NCBI RefSeq assembly: GCF_022531965.1
Contig: NZ_CP092831.1
Location: 4,782,501 to 4,846,500 of the forward strand
Direction: 5' to 3'
Length of the DNA stretch: 64,000 bases
From: Paenibacillus peoriae
Lineage (GTDB): Bacteria > Bacillota > Bacilli > Paenibacillales > Paenibacillaceae
This document shows positions 1 through 9,321 of this stretch, in pieces. Under the pieces are notes generated by a model. The model made no database searches. It was not told the origin of the DNA and saw only the letters and a program-made list of their open reading frames with translations. Within the stretch, counting starts at the first letter, position 1. Each line of letters opens with the position of its first letter. Position numbers and translations under genes: made by a program.

Positions 1-1033
1 CTACAATCGACTTTCGACGTTCAAAGGTAGACAAAGCTTCTGTTGTTAGTTCGGGATTAAAACTGTTGCTCAACAACCCCCAAACCTCCATACCCTTGCG
101 ATGTGCCCAGCTGACATAAGCAGGATCCGCTTTGCTTTCTACAGTGCCCTCATGATCGACGACACTGAACCACGTAGGGCTCACCACATTTACTCCAGGC
201 ATAGGATCAAACTTGGAAGGATCAGGCTTGCGATTATAGACGGCTTCCCAAGCGAGATTCACTGGTCTACCCTCCCAATGCTTCTCCGATATGGATAAAT
301 CGTCCTTAACCGAAGGAATCACAAGCTCTTCTCCTTCAGCGATATGGTCTGATTTAATGTATCCTGCATAGCCATTGTCTAACTGCACAAAATACCAATC
401 ACCCTGTTGGGACCAGATACGTACTTTCGTCCGCTGAGGTACATCTGTCAAAATAAAAGATAGGCTAGAGGCTTCTTTACGTAAGGCAATTCTAGCATCC
501 TGTTGCCCATCCTTCTTTTCTACATTACCCAGCCTGACCTTCTCGCCGGCCTTCATCAAGATAACGGCACCCGTTACAGAGTCTTCGTGTATAGAAACGC
601 CGTATACTTCACGTACAGCCTCTATCGGGATATATACCTCTCCACTGATCACCTGGGGGGCTGCGCTCAGCGCATATGTTTTACCATTCAATTCCCCTTG
701 TGCCTTCGAAACCTTCATATAGAGCAAGCTTTGTCTCGTCGCCATAATGACGGTTTGGCTGTCATCCTCATAGCGAACCGAAGGATCAATTTGACTTTGC
801 ACCAATTTAAGCGGCATCAGCATGTTCTTGCCGGAGCTTTGAGCTTCATACCCAGTCAACTTGCCCTGCATAAAAATAGGACGGACACTGCCCTGCCAAT
901 CGGGTTTCTCATGAAGGGGATTACCAAACCATACGACAGTAATTGCGCATATAATCGCTGCAAATAATAGCAGGCTTGCCGCTCCTTTGAATCGTGAACG
1001 TTTACGGCGGCGTCTGGAATGATTTCTGGCCAA
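1..1033 (-). CDS. GH18-type glycosylase with SH3-like domain, 3' end cut off
   Basis: An open frame runs leftward off the window edge (344 codons visible). It begins at a TTG preceded by GGAGG seven bases upstream. The first 15 residues are Arg/Lys-rich and are followed by one hydrophobic segment (about 16-35), so the protein is membrane-anchored or secreted. Next comes a region like the copper amine oxidase N-terminal domain common in Paenibacillus exoproteins (about 60-165), then an SH3-like segment (about 185-245, with RIWSQQGDWYFVQL and GYAGYIKSDH). From about residue 262 the sequence VNLAWEAVYNR and GVNVVSPTWFSV matches the start of glycoside hydrolase family 18 as found in spore-cortex or cell-wall glycosylases. 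The catalytic DxxDxE motif should lie beyond the edge, so activity cannot be judged. A peptidoglycan or chitin-like glycan substrate is inference. Confidence 0.8.
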   Translation of the reverse strand, partial: MARNHSRRRRKRSRFKGAASLLLFAAIICAITVVWFGNPLHEKPDWQGSVRPIFMQGKLTGYEAQSSGKNMLMPLKLVQSQIDPSVRYEDDSQTVIMATRQSLLYMKVSKAQGELNGKTYALSAAPQVISGEVYIPIEAVREVYGVSIHEDSVTGAVILMKAGEKVRLGNVEKKDGQQDARIALRKEASSLSFILTDVPQRTKVRIWSQQGDWYFVQLDNGYAGYIKSDHIAEGEELVIPSVKDDLSISEKHWEGRPVNLAWEAVYNRKPDPSKFDPMPGVNVVSPTWFSVVDHEGTVESKADPAYVSWAHRKGMEVWGLLSNSFNPELTTEALSTFERRKSIV

Positions 1034-1117
1034 TATTGAACCTCCATTGTATGAACTTTGAATTCCGTATTTTGTAACCTCAACAGATTACTTGAAACAA
1101 AAGTAAAGTGATTTAAA

Positions 1118-1143
1118 CAAAAAAACGCGGTAAATCCCCGCTT
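1118..1143 (-). terminator. Probable intrinsic terminator after perR
   Basis: Read on the minus strand, a GCGG/CCGC stem is followed by a run of seven T residues. It lies between the perR stop and the next minus-strand gene. The stem is short (4 bp), so confidence is moderate. Confidence 0.45.
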
Positions 1144-1217
1144 ACGGAGAATTGCTCACGTTTCCAATCCATTACAATATATACATACCGCACAAAAAAA
1201 CTCTATTCCTTGTTTCG

Positions 1218-1649
1218 TTACGTTTGTTTGTTACTACAAGTTTTGCATACTCCGTGTAACTCCATACGATGTCCATGCACTTCGAAGCCTGTTTCCAACG
1301 CAGCATGACGTTCCACATCAGCCAAATAGGGATAACTGAAATCTTCAATTTTTCCGCATTTTTCGCAAATGATGTGATAGTGCTCCGAAATATTGGCATC
1401 ATAACGACTGGCGTTATCTCCATAGGTCAACTCATGTACCATACCCGCTTCTATAAACATCTTTAAGTTATTATAAACCGTAGCCACACTCATACTTGGA
1501 AACTTGGACTCAAGCGCTCGATATATTTCATCTGCAGTCGGATGCCCCATGGTTTCCATCAAATAGTTTAATATGGCATGACGCTGGGGTGTTATGCGTA
1601 CACCTGTCTTCTTTAGAAGTTCCAAAGCATGCTGGACGCGTGCTGCCAT
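1218..1649 (-). CDS. perR: PerR, Fur-family peroxide-responsive repressor
   Basis: The 143-residue protein aligns by eye along its length with Bacillus subtilis PerR: TGVRITPQRHAIL, then GHPTADEIYRALE, then FPSMSVATVYNNLK of the winged helix. The DNA-binding domain is about residues 1-82. The C-terminal dimerisation domain carries the regulatory-metal ligands (the His in GHPTAD and the HYHIIC cluster) and two CxxC zinc pairs (CEKC, CKTC). In B. subtilis PerR represses catalase, alkyl hydroperoxide reductase, heme synthesis and fur, and is inactivated by metal-catalysed His oxidation. The His residues oxidised in that mechanism appear present. It has its own promoter and looks monocistronic. 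PerR is preferred over Fur or Zur because of the overall match, although Fur-family members are similar. Confidence 0.93.
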   Translation of the reverse strand: MAARVQHALELLKKTGVRITPQRHAILNYLMETMGHPTADEIYRALESKFPSMSVATVYNNLKMFIEAGMVHELTYGDNASRYDANISEHYHIICEKCGKIEDFSYPYLADVERHAALETGFEVHGHRMELHGVCKTCSNKQT

Positions 1650-1731
1650 ATATGTCCACCGCCTTATCCCTTACTTACGATCCTATCAATTACCACGCAT
1701 CTATTTACAACTTACTTCTAAACCTACTCAC

Positions 1732-1761
1732 ATTGTACGGTCTACTCAAGTTTCTTGTCAA
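1732..1761 (-). promoter_or_regulatory. SigA-type promoter of perR
   Basis: TTGACA (1756-1761) and TACAAT (1732-1737) on the minus strand are separated by 18 bp, about 80 bp upstream of the perR start. The -35 hexamer overlaps the TGA stop (1758-1760) of the upstream gene, so perR is tightly packed but separately promoted. Confidence 0.75.
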
Positions 1762-3161
1762 CGCGCCGTATTGTCGCCGGATGCTCCTATAGAGGTATCT
1801 GTCTCGGGAGCTCTAGGTTCAGCCGGAGAGATTTCAGATGTATCGGGCGCAGTCGTACCCCCGGAATCTTCCAAGTCGGGTAACGACGGCATCAGTAACT
1901 TTTTAATGGTTAAATTACTGTTGCCCTCCACGTTGATCGCATACTTGCCTGTCCCGTTTTGGCCTGAAATACTTTTACTGTCTATTTTAAATGGAAAATC
2001 GGATTGAAGATTACCATAACTGCTTGAACCCTCTAACTGAAAATCTCCATTCGACGGAAGATCCAATACGATATCACCGACAGCACTGTATATTTTCCAA
2101 TCTCCGCTCACCTGTTCGCTATGCACTTTGATAGAGCCATTAAGCGAATTAGCATTCAGCTTGGCTGTAGAATTCAACACATTCATGTCCCCATTCTGAG
2201 TATCAACAGTGATATCTCCTTCCGAACGAGCAAGCTGAATGTCACCTACCATGGTATGTAGTGTGACAGCTCCCTCAATATCGCCTGCCTGCATGTCGCC
2301 TCGGTTCGTGCGCACATCCACATCTCCAGAAATCCGATGCAATTTAACCTGACCGTTCAGCGTGCCTCCCTTGACATTGCCGATAGCGTCATTAACGATG
2401 AGATTTCCATTACCGCTCTCGAGTCTAATGCTGTCAATAGCATCAACTCCATTCAAGGTAATATTCCCGTTGGAGGTTCTAATCTGCATATTGAACCGTC
2501 GGTCCTCAGGCACGGTGATCAGCATGTTCACACGGGGCTGACGTTTGCTTGATGCTCCGTATGACTGTGCCTCCGGACGAATCTGGATAGTCTTGCCGTC
2601 GGTAGAAGTCAGTGAAGAAGCTTGAGCAATCTTGTCCGCTTCGGCAGCAGGCGCTTGATCCACCCATAGAGTCCCTCGTACCTCTATATTGGACACAGGT
2701 CGTCTGATCAGTGTTACATCACCATTAACCGAATCAACTATTAAATCGGACGTCTGCATAGTTACAGGTACCAGCACACCACCCATATCATACCGATTCT
2801 CTTTAGCCTGGCTAAAATCCATAGAGGCTGACGTCAGATTGAGACTGACCCGATTCCACAGATACATATAATGATTTTGCTGGGTCACGATAAAAACCGA
2901 GGCTGCCACTACCAAAGCGGACAGAATCCCCTTTAGGTCAGGTCTGAATCGCCTTCCATTGTCAGACTTGCCTTCTTTCCGAAAGTACACAGCAAAAAAA
3001 ATTAGATACTCCAGTCCCCAAAGCACGAAGATTACGGGCCACCAAACGAGGAGTTGAAGCATATATTCAGTATTTTGAAACACATCTACAATAAGCAAAA
3101 TGCCTACAGCCATCAACAGAAGCGAAGAGGTGTAACGCCCGACTCTTATTTTACGGTGCAC
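1758..3161 (-). CDS. Membrane-anchored DUF4097-type beta-helix protein
   Basis: The 467-residue protein has two or three N-terminal transmembrane segments (about 10-30, 38-58 and 78-95) resembling the LiaI/LiaF-type membrane module. A long outside region (about 130-410) follows, made of short repeated Gly/Asp/Asn strands such as SGDVDVRTNRGDM and VGDIQLARSEGDI. This is the pattern of the DUF4097 putative adhesin/beta-helix family. The C-terminal 50 residues are acidic, Pro/Ser/Thr-rich and probably disordered. The start is GTG with GAGGG ten bases upstream. Its 5' neighbour ends seven bases away, so the two are probably co-transcribed membrane proteins. LiaF-like proteins act in envelope-stress sensing; a similar role here is only a suggestion, since no kinase/regulator pair is adjacent. 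Confidence 0.75.
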   Translation of the reverse strand: MHRKIRVGRYTSSLLLMAVGILLIVDVFQNTEYMLQLLVWWPVIFVLWGLEYLIFFAVYFRKEGKSDNGRRFRPDLKGILSALVVAASVFIVTQQNHYMYLWNRVSLNLTSASMDFSQAKENRYDMGGVLVPVTMQTSDLIVDSVNGDVTLIRRPVSNIEVRGTLWVDQAPAAEADKIAQASSLTSTDGKTIQIRPEAQSYGASSKRQPRVNMLITVPEDRRFNMQIRTSNGNITLNGVDAIDSIRLESGNGNLIVNDAIGNVKGGTLNGQVKLHRISGDVDVRTNRGDMQAGDIEGAVTLHTMVGDIQLARSEGDITVDTQNGDMNVLNSTAKLNANSLNGSIKVHSEQVSGDWKIYSAVGDIVLDLPSNGDFQLEGSSSYGNLQSDFPFKIDSKSISGQNGTGKYAINVEGNSNLTIKKLLMPSLPDLEDSGGTTAPDTSEISPAEPRAPETDTSIGASGDNTAR

Positions 3162-3168
3162 GCCAGCT

Positions 3169-3798
3169 TCACCCTCTTTCTTTCAACTTTTTACGCTTAA
3201 AGGTCAGAAAGGCTTCCCTTAGAAAAAGGAATAAACCGATCATCATTAATAAAATAGCCAGCGTAAGGAATCCATAATCCTCAAAGAAATTGCTCAACCA
3301 GCGAGGTTTCATGCGAAACAAAATCATAAGCCCACCGCCTGCCACCATCAGCACAGCAAAAGCAAAGCCTCTCTCCCACGCATAAAAAGGACTACTTTGC
3401 TGGCCTCTAGCATCCATTCGTACATAACGATCAGGCTTACGTCGATAGCGAACCATATAATCTGCAGACTGTAAGACATCATATACATTATAAAAATATA
3501 AAACAGGTATGAACAATCCAAGCAAAATAAGTAATGGAATGTTGATCCTTAAGCCGTCAGAGGAAACATACAGCATCGCAAAAATATCTAGCAGGAGCAA
3601 TACAATAAAACTAAGCCCCCTGATAAACAGTCCTAAAAAAAGATGTCCCAGTCCGGGTAACAATGCCGCCATGATAATGGCAATCACTTTGCGAAATTTA
3701 GCGTATTTTAGACGCTTCCCCTGTCTGGGTTGTTCCAGCTGTTCCGATGCTTGTAGCTGTCCAGCCTCTCCAGACGGTAACGGTTGTTCCGAGTTCAT
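3169..3798 (-). CDS. Multi-pass membrane protein of unknown function
   Basis: The ATG at 3798 is chosen because GGGGAGG lies just upstream; an in-frame GTG-type extension to 3849 has no such site. The product is about 209 residues: a Gln/Glu-rich cytoplasmic head, a basic patch (QGKRLKYAKFRK), then hydrophobic segments. Two close segments (about residues 37-90) form a hairpin rich in Gly, Leu and Pro like small TM2/DUF5683-type proteins. A further pair sits near residues 95-115 and two near 145-200. The C-terminus is highly basic (FKRKKLKERG). It lies seven bases upstream of the DUF4097-type gene, which suggests a shared envelope function. I do not recognise a family firmly. Confidence 0.65.
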   Translation of the reverse strand: MNSEQPLPSGEAGQLQASEQLEQPRQGKRLKYAKFRKVIAIIMAALLPGLGHLFLGLFIRGLSFIVLLLLDIFAMLYVSSDGLRINIPLLILLGLFIPVLYFYNVYDVLQSADYMVRYRRKPDRYVRMDARGQQSSPFYAWERGFAFAVLMVAGGGLMILFRMKPRWLSNFFEDYGFLTLAILLMMIGLFLFLREAFLTFKRKKLKERG

Positions 3799-3905
3799 GC
3801 CATCCTCCCCTTTGAATCCCATACGTGGTTCCGCTGAAAAACATTTCAATGCTTACATAGTACCCCACTCAGATTTAAGAGTAACTGTTAAAAAAAGGTA
3901 CCCTA

Positions 3906-4619
3906 TTACTCAACAGAGACTGCAGCTATATCTTCCCATTGTCGTAAATCTGCTGCAATACGTACAGGATTAAAATCATGACGGGCCAGCACCTCTAGGG
4001 AAACCTCCATACTCTGCCGATCTGGATGTAATTCGTGAAATGGGACATTTTCATGTTCTTTAATCATTATTTTACGTATTTCCACTTTTTCTTGCTCTAA
4101 ATAAGTCGAAATCTGATCCAGCAATCCGTGAGAGGCCAATCCGTACAATGTAATAAGATGGCGCTTGCGTCCACGCATATACCGAAGTTCAACTTTGTTA
4201 AACACCCATAAATTTAAAAATACGAGCACTGTCGCCGCTATAGATGGGAAATAAAACCCTGCTCCAACCCCAAGGCCAATAGCAGCCACGACCCAAATGG
4301 AAGCCGCAGTCGTTAGTCCGGTAATGGATTTACCTGTGAACATAATCGTTCCTGCACCCAAAAAGCCTACGCCAGTGATCACAGCGGTAGCCAAACGAGC
4401 GGGATCTATGCGTACATTAGCTTCTTTAATAAAATCGGCAAAGCCGTAAATGGAGAGTAGCATAATCAGCGTCGAACCAAGGCTGACCATAATATGAGTC
4501 CTCAAACCAGCTGCGTGATTGGAACGCTCGCGTTCAAACCCAATGAATCCACCGAGAAGCATGGACAGTAAAAGCCGTAAAATGATATGTGAATCGTCTA
4601 TAATCCACGGATTATTCAT
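3906..4619 (-). CDS. MgtC/SapB-family membrane protein
   Basis: The 237-residue protein opens with RLLLSMLLGGFIGFERERSNHAAGLRTHIMVSLGSTLIML, the diagnostic MgtC N-terminal block with GxERE and AGLRTH. GVGFLGAGTIM and ITGLTTAASIWVVAAIGLGVGAG follow. About five transmembrane helices occupy residues 10-150. A soluble C-terminal domain (about 160-237) resembles the ACT-like domain of longer family members. MgtC proteins are tied to growth in low magnesium and to control of ATP synthase or membrane potential in pathogens; in soil Firmicutes the role is undefined. It appears monocistronic. Confidence 0.88.
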   Translation of the reverse strand: MNNPWIIDDSHIILRLLLSMLLGGFIGFERERSNHAAGLRTHIMVSLGSTLIMLLSIYGFADFIKEANVRIDPARLATAVITGVGFLGAGTIMFTGKSITGLTTAASIWVVAAIGLGVGAGFYFPSIAATVLVFLNLWVFNKVELRYMRGRKRHLITLYGLASHGLLDQISTYLEQEKVEIRKIMIKEHENVPFHELHPDRQSMEVSLEVLARHDFNPVRIAADLRQWEDIAAVSVE

Positions 4620-4714
4620 TCGAGTCTCTCCTCCCGGTTATGTCGTGCTTCCCACTCCGGGTGCGCGGTTTGTGGGCTTATGTGCATTTTTAATGTCAAT
4701 TTGATACCTCAATG

Positions 4715-5176
4715 CTATTCCACCTTATGCAGATGGTAGGTAGTTAATTCCACGCCTGGAGCGACCTCAGCCGCAGATACGGGACGAAAGCCATGTTTTC
4801 GATATAACGCCACCGCAGGAGTATTTAGAGTTCCTGTAGAGACGATAAACAACGGGATATTTTGATATTCATTCAAAACATGCTTCATTAAAGAATCTGC
4901 AATGCCTTTACGAAAATGATCTGGGTGAACCATCATACGTGTAAGGGTAAGCGAATCGGGCGATTCGGACTGCACAGCCAGTGCTCCTAGCAATTCACCG
5001 TCCTCCAGCCACCCATAAAAAGACTCTCCACAGCTTCTCAGCGTATCCAATGTATCCATCAGTGGAGGAATTTCATCAAACCCAATCAGCTCAGCTTCCA
5101 GCCTATAGGCAACATGCTGTAGACGCCATATCTGACTGACGATATCATCATCTTCCAATGAACATAGGGTAACCAT
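4715..5176 (-). CDS. GNAT-family N-acetyltransferase
   Basis: The 153-residue protein has the GNAT fold signature: LTRMMVHPDHFRKGIADSLMKHVL holds the acetyl-CoA loop (R/Q-x-x-G-x-G/A type, here RKGIAD), followed by IPLFIVSTGTLNTPAVALYRKHGFRPV, the usual motif B with NTPAVALYRKHGF. The ATG at 5176 has AGGAGG nine bases upstream; a nine-codon extension would place that site inside the gene. The acceptor substrate cannot be read from sequence. It stands alone between the mgtC-type gene and the gatCAB terminator. Confidence 0.8.
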   Translation of the reverse strand: MVTLCSLEDDDIVSQIWRLQHVAYRLEAELIGFDEIPPLMDTLDTLRSCGESFYGWLEDGELLGALAVQSESPDSLTLTRMMVHPDHFRKGIADSLMKHVLNEYQNIPLFIVSTGTLNTPAVALYRKHGFRPVSAAEVAPGVELTTYHLHKVE

Positions 5177-5258
5177 GCTGTTTTCCCTCCTAAGGAAACT
5201 CATAAAATGCCATCAGGTTCTAAAGCTTGTTCGCGCCAACCATTCTTAGCGGCTATGC

Positions 5259-5289
5259 AAAAGGGGCCTGTCCCTAAAAGACAAGCCCC
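5259..5289 (-). terminator. Intrinsic terminator of gatCAB
   Basis: GGGGCTTGTC (5289-5280) pairs with GACAGGCCCC (5272-5263) on the minus strand with one mismatch and a 7-nt loop, then TTTT. It starts 17 bases past the gatB stop. Confidence 0.85.
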
Positions 5290-5305
5290 TGTCAAATCTA
5301 TGCCA

Positions 5306-6751
5306 TTAGCGGTTCAGCACTTCCGTCAGCAACTTATTAGCAAGGCCAGGGTTTGCCTTCCCCTTGCTCTCCTTCATCACTTGACCGACTAGGAAGCCGA
5401 TGGCCTTTTGCTTGCCAGCTTTGTAATCCTCAACTGATTGCGGGTTAGCTGCTACAACTTGTTCGACAATTGTAAGGATCGCACCCTCATCACTGATTTG
5501 TACAAGCCCTTTTTCTTCGACAATTTGCTGTGGCAGTTTATCACTTTCCAGCATTTCCTTGAAGACCGTTTTAGCGATTTTGCTATTGATCGTTCCCTTC
5601 TCCAGCAGTCCGATCATTTCACCCAAGCCCCGACCGGTCAATTTAACCTGCGACAGTTCAACACCGGCACTGTTCAAATAACCGAGTAGATCCCCCATAA
5701 TCCAGTTGGATACTGCTTTGGCATCCTTGGTGAATTGAAGGCTATCCTCGAACAAATCGGCCAATGGCTTGGAGGACGTAATCACCTGGGCATCATACTC
5801 AGGTAATCCATATTCGGAAGTGTAGCGTGCTTTACGCTGGTCAGGCAATTCAGGAATCGAAGCACGGATGCGCTCTTTCCATTCCTCGTCTATATGAAGA
5901 GTAACGAGATCCGGGTCTGGGAAATAACGATAGTCATGGGCCTGTTCTTTACCACGCATGGATAAAGTTTTACCTTGTGCTTCATCCCAACGACGTGTCT
6001 CCTGTACAATTGTTCCGCCTTCGTCCAGCGTCTGCTCCTGCCTGAACTGCTCATATTCCAGTCCGCGCTGTACGCCACGGAAGGAGTTCATGTTTTTCAG
6101 TTCCGCTTTAGTTCCTAGCTCTTTTTGTCCATGCGGACGAAGACTGATATTCGCGTCGCAGCGAAGTGATCCTTCCTCCATCTTCACATCGGATACGTCA
6201 CAATACTGCATAATGGCACGTATTTTTTCCAGATAGGCCTTGGCTTCTTCCGGCGAAGATATTTCCGGTTCCGAAACGATCTCGACCAATGGTGTGCCGA
6301 CCCGATTAAAATCGACCAAAGATGCGTAGCCACCATCAACATGTGTTAATTTCCCTGCGTCCTCTTCCAGATGCAGTCGAGTAATACCGATACGCTTTGT
6401 CTCACCATTCACTTCAATATCAATCCAGCCATTTTCGCCAATGGGTTGATCGTATTGTGAGATTTGGTAGGCCTTAGGTGAATCGGGGTAAAAATAGTTC
6501 TTGCGGTCAAACTTGCTCACATCAGCAATGGTGCAATTCAGCGCCATTGCTGCTTTCATCGCATAATCAACGGCCTGACGGTTCAATACCGGCAATACCC
6601 CTGGATGACCGAGACAGACCGGACATGTATGAGAGTTGGGTGGTGCTCCGAAGGATGTCGAGCATCCACAGAATATTTTAGACTTCGTATGCAATTCCAC
6701 GTGCACTTCAAGTCCGATGACCGTCTCATACTTGGATGTAGTTGTAGACAT
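5306..6751 (-). CDS. gatB: Asp-tRNA(Asn)/Glu-tRNA(Gln) amidotransferase subunit B
   Basis: This 481-residue protein is full-length GatB. The N-terminal cradle domain starts with [23 protein letters not shown] and carries the Cys pairs CGC and CPVC typical of the family. [32 protein letters not shown] is a further GatB hallmark. The C-terminal YqeY-like tail (about 330-481) binds the tRNA and ends with [24 protein letters not shown]. GatB binds mischarged Glu-tRNA(Gln) or Asp-tRNA(Asn), activates it with ATP and receives ammonia from GatA. It is last in the gatC-gatA-gatB operon, with AAGGAGG ten bases before the ATG. Confidence 0.97.
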   Translation of the reverse strand: MSTTTSKYETVIGLEVHVELHTKSKIFCGCSTSFGAPPNSHTCPVCLGHPGVLPVLNRQAVDYAMKAAMALNCTIADVSKFDRKNYFYPDSPKAYQISQYDQPIGENGWIDIEVNGETKRIGITRLHLEEDAGKLTHVDGGYASLVDFNRVGTPLVEIVSEPEISSPEEAKAYLEKIRAIMQYCDVSDVKMEEGSLRCDANISLRPHGQKELGTKAELKNMNSFRGVQRGLEYEQFRQEQTLDEGGTIVQETRRWDEAQGKTLSMRGKEQAHDYRYFPDPDLVTLHIDEEWKERIRASIPELPDQRKARYTSEYGLPEYDAQVITSSKPLADLFEDSLQFTKDAKAVSNWIMGDLLGYLNSAGVELSQVKLTGRGLGEMIGLLEKGTINSKIAKTVFKEMLESDKLPQQIVEEKGLVQISDEGAILTIVEQVVAANPQSVEDYKAGKQKAIGFLVGQVMKESKGKANPGLANKLLTEVLNR

Positions 6752-6777
6752 GAATAGGTTCCCTCCTTTTTGGCAAA

Positions 6778-8235
6778 TTACAGCTGCGGACGCTGCTTGT
6801 GAAATTCGGTATTTTGTTCAAAAGCATGAGCTACGCGTAGCACGGAAGACTCGTCAAAGGCTTTTCCGATGATTTGTAGTCCGACTGGCATTCCATCCGC
6901 TAGACCACACGGAATGCTAATGGCTGGCACACCAGCCAAGCTCACCGGAATCGTCAAAATATCGTTCAAATACATTGTTAATGGATCGTCCACTTGCGAG
7001 CCGATTTTGAAAGCAGTTGTCGGTGCAGTAGGTCCGATAATCACATCATATTGTTCAAATACACGATCAAAATCCTGTTTAATCAGTGTGCGCACTTTTT
7101 GAGCTTTCAAATAATAAGCATCGTAGTACCCAGAGCTGAGCGCATAGGTACCTAGCATAATCCGACGCTTCACCTCAGGACCAAAACCCTGCGTACGGGA
7201 CTGATGGTATAGATCAAGCAGGTTGTCTGGATTGTCAGAACGTACACCATAGCGCACGCCGTCAAAACGTGCCAGATTGGATGACGCTTCGGATGAAGCC
7301 AGCAGGTAGTATGTCGCAACCGCATATTCCGTGTGTGGAAGAGATACCTCTTCCCATACAGCGCCCAATCCTTCCAGCGTTTTCAGTGCATCCAGCACCT
7401 TTTCCTTGACCTGAGGATCGACGCCCTCACCAAGATACTCTTTAGGCACAGCGATACGTAGTCCTTTTACATCCCCGGTTAAAGCGTTCAAATAATCAGG
7501 AATGTCTACCTTTGCAGAAGTGGAGTCCTTCTGGTCATAACCTGCAATGGCTTGTAGGACATAGGCCGAATCCTGAACATTTTTAGTAATGGGTCCAATT
7601 TGGTCTAAAGAGGAGGCAAAAGCCACCAGTCCAAAACGGGATACTAGACCATAGGTTGGTTTCAGGCCAACTACTCCGCAGTAAGAAGCGGGCTGGCGAA
7701 TGGAACCCCCTGTATCCGAGCCGAGCGTGAAATAAGCCTCACCTGCTGCAACAGCCGCAGCCGAGCCGCCACTGGAACCACCGGGAACACGTTCTAAATC
7801 CCAAGGGTTACGTGCAGGGAAAAAGCTGGAGTTCTCGTTAGAGCCGCCCATGGCGAATTCGTCCATGTTCATTTTACCGAGTGTCACGGTTTGCGCTGCG
7901 CGTAACTTGCTAACAACTGTGGCATCGTAAACGGGATCAAAATTTTTCAAAAACTGACTGCCACATGTTGTACGCAGCCCTTCTGTCACAATATTATCCT
8001 TAATGCCAACTGGCAGGCCAAACAACAACCCTCTTTCCTCTCCGGAAATCAGTTGATCATCCAGCTGACGTGCGGATGCACGGGCCTGTTCCTCGTCAAC
8101 GGTAATATAAGCTCTGATCTTGTCTTCCCGCGCACCAATTGTCTCCAGAGCGTGTCCTACCAGATCACTCACGGAAATTTCCTTTTGATGCAGCTTGTTA
8201 TGTATCTCGGGCAATGTGTTATTGAACAAGCTCAA
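6778..8235 (-). CDS. gatA: Asp-tRNA(Asn)/Glu-tRNA(Gln) amidotransferase subunit A
   Basis: The amidase-signature subunit of GatCAB hydrolyses glutamine to supply ammonia. The Ser-cisSer-Lys triad is visible: Lys in [10 protein letters not shown] (about 78), Ser in [16 protein letters not shown] and nucleophile Ser in [13 protein letters not shown] (about 177). The TTG at 8235 is preferred because AAAGGAGG lies seven bases upstream, giving 485 residues, the usual family length; a TTG at 8253 would put the ribosome site inside the gene. It sits 27 bases after gatC and 26 before gatB. Confidence 0.96.
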   Translation of the reverse strand: MSLFNNTLPEIHNKLHQKEISVSDLVGHALETIGAREDKIRAYITVDEEQARASARQLDDQLISGEERGLLFGLPVGIKDNIVTEGLRTTCGSQFLKNFDPVYDATVVSKLRAAQTVTLGKMNMDEFAMGGSNENSSFFPARNPWDLERVPGGSSGGSAAAVAAGEAYFTLGSDTGGSIRQPASYCGVVGLKPTYGLVSRFGLVAFASSLDQIGPITKNVQDSAYVLQAIAGYDQKDSTSAKVDIPDYLNALTGDVKGLRIAVPKEYLGEGVDPQVKEKVLDALKTLEGLGAVWEEVSLPHTEYAVATYYLLASSEASSNLARFDGVRYGVRSDNPDNLLDLYHQSRTQGFGPEVKRRIMLGTYALSSGYYDAYYLKAQKVRTLIKQDFDRVFEQYDVIIGPTAPTTAFKIGSQVDDPLTMYLNDILTIPVSLAGVPAISIPCGLADGMPVGLQIIGKAFDESSVLRVAHAFEQNTEFHKQRPQL

Positions 8236-8262
8236 TTTGCATCCTCCTTTCAAATATGAGAT

Positions 8263-8550
8263 CTATTCCAGAACAGCAGGAACCTTAAACTGTCCGTCTT
8301 CTTCTTCAGGTGCATTGCGCATCACTTGCTCATGTGTCAAACTTTCGCGAACTTCGTCGTCTCGCATGACATTGCTGACGTGCAGCACATGAGTGGTCGG
8401 CTTTACCTGCTCCGTATCCAGCTCATTCAGCTTCTCCGCATAATGGAGAATGGCGTTTAATTGTCCTGTCATCGTTTCTTCCTCAGCCGCGGTCAGATTC
8501 AACCTGGACAGCTTGGCTACGTGACGGACATCTTCCGTGGAAATGTTCAT
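8263..8550 (-). CDS. gatC: Asp-tRNA(Asn)/Glu-tRNA(Gln) amidotransferase subunit C
   Basis: This 95-residue GatC begins ISTEDVRHVAKLSRLNLTAAEEE, continues LNAILHYAEKLNELDTEQVKPTTHVL and ends DGQFKVPAVLE, all standard for the subunit that wraps GatA and tethers it to GatB. GAGGAGG lies seven bases before the ATG. It is the first gene of the operon. Its leader (about 110 nt) contains the inverted-repeat element at 8574-8626. Confidence 0.95.
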   Translation of the reverse strand: MNISTEDVRHVAKLSRLNLTAAEEETMTGQLNAILHYAEKLNELDTEQVKPTTHVLHVSNVMRDDEVRESLTHEQVMRNAPEEEDGQFKVPAVLE

Positions 8551-8573
8551 ACAAAACCCTCCTCATGTATATG

Positions 8574-8626
8574 AGGATTTTGCAAAAAATCCAATAAGCG
8601 ACTGAAATCGAATTTTGCAAAATCCT
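8574..8626 (-). repeat. Short inverted-repeat element, 53-bp form (copy A)
   Basis: AGGATTTTGCAAAA at 8574-8587 is matched in inverted orientation at 8613-8626, enclosing 25 bp that include AATAAGCGACTGAAAT. The same ends and core recur at 40661-40775, with a 63-bp extra segment, and the fused ends recur at 50147-50164. Copy A lies in the 5' leader of gatCAB, 24 bases before the gatC start, where it could fold into a hairpin in the mRNA. Confidence 0.8.
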
Positions 8627-8669
8627 GATATTAAAAAATGCTGCACCGAACTTTGAAATAACGTTTTTA

Positions 8670-8698
8670 ATTATAGGATAGAACCCTTTACAATTCAA
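8670..8698 (-). promoter_or_regulatory. SigA-type promoter of gatCAB
   Basis: TTGAAT (8693-8698) and a perfect TATAAT (8670-8675) on the minus strand are 17 bp apart. Transcription would start near 8663, leaving a leader of roughly 110 nt that carries repeat copy A. The rest of the 300-base gene-free stretch to 8854 holds only a terminator. Confidence 0.8.
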
Positions 8699-8757
8699 TC
8701 TTTGACGCGGTACAGAAGCAAACTGCACTTCGATGAGGTAAATGTTGTTAAAAGAAT

Positions 8758-8781
8758 ATAAAAAAAGCACCTTTCGGTGCT
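8758..8781 (-). terminator. Intrinsic terminator
   Basis: AGCACC/GGTGCT hairpin with a TTTC loop and seven T residues on the minus strand. It ends the transcript of the small minus-strand gene at 8855-9217 and separates it from the gatCAB promoter. Confidence 0.8.
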
Positions 8782-8854
8782 CTTTCGTGAAAACTATAGG
8801 AGCTGAGATTGTGCCCTTTATATATTCTTAAAAAGAATCGACCGTAGCCGACTC

Positions 8855-9217
8855 CTATATCCAAGCACGCAAATTGACTTGTCTGATAAAATCAGCCTGT
8901 GACAACAACTCCGCCGCGGTTTCTTCTTCCTCAGTCTCTACCGAATCAATACCACCGTTCATCACATGCATGAACAGTTGCTCATTATGGGTAGCAAGGG
9001 CGTAATCTATCAGCGCTTCACGCTCAATCCGCTCGGCTTCCAGCTTGAGAATACTCTCTTCCAGCTCGATGTCTCCGGATGGTACAAAAAAATTGCGGTT
9101 CACCTTCGGTACGCGAATGACATAGTCAAAAGCATTGTCCGCATTACGGTCGTAAGCAATGATATAACCATGTTCGCCCACAGGAAGATTCTGCTCAAAA
9201 GCATCCGCGACGATCAT
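8855..9217 (-). CDS. Conserved-looking small protein, function unknown
   Basis: The product is about 120 residues and soluble. The ATG at 9217 is preferred because TTTAGGAG lies eight bases upstream; an upstream ATG at 9241 has no site. The first half (VADAFEQNLPVGEHGYIIAYDRNADNAFDYVIRVPKVNRNFFVP) reads like a small beta-rich domain. The second half is acidic and helical (ESILKLEAERIEREALIDYAL; VETEEEETAAELLSQADFIRQVNLRAW). I do not recognise a family. Codon use and its own terminator support a real gene. Confidence 0.7.
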   Translation of the reverse strand: MIVADAFEQNLPVGEHGYIIAYDRNADNAFDYVIRVPKVNRNFFVPSGDIELEESILKLEAERIEREALIDYALATHNEQLFMHVMNGGIDSVETEEEETAAELLSQADFIRQVNLRAWI

Positions 9218-9321
9218 AATTCTAGCTCCTAAATGATGCATCGTTAGCCCCCCCGTTTGTCTGAACTTATCTGCTAAGTCTACTAAAAAAAAAGTAGCTT
9301 GTCTATATCATCTATGTATCT

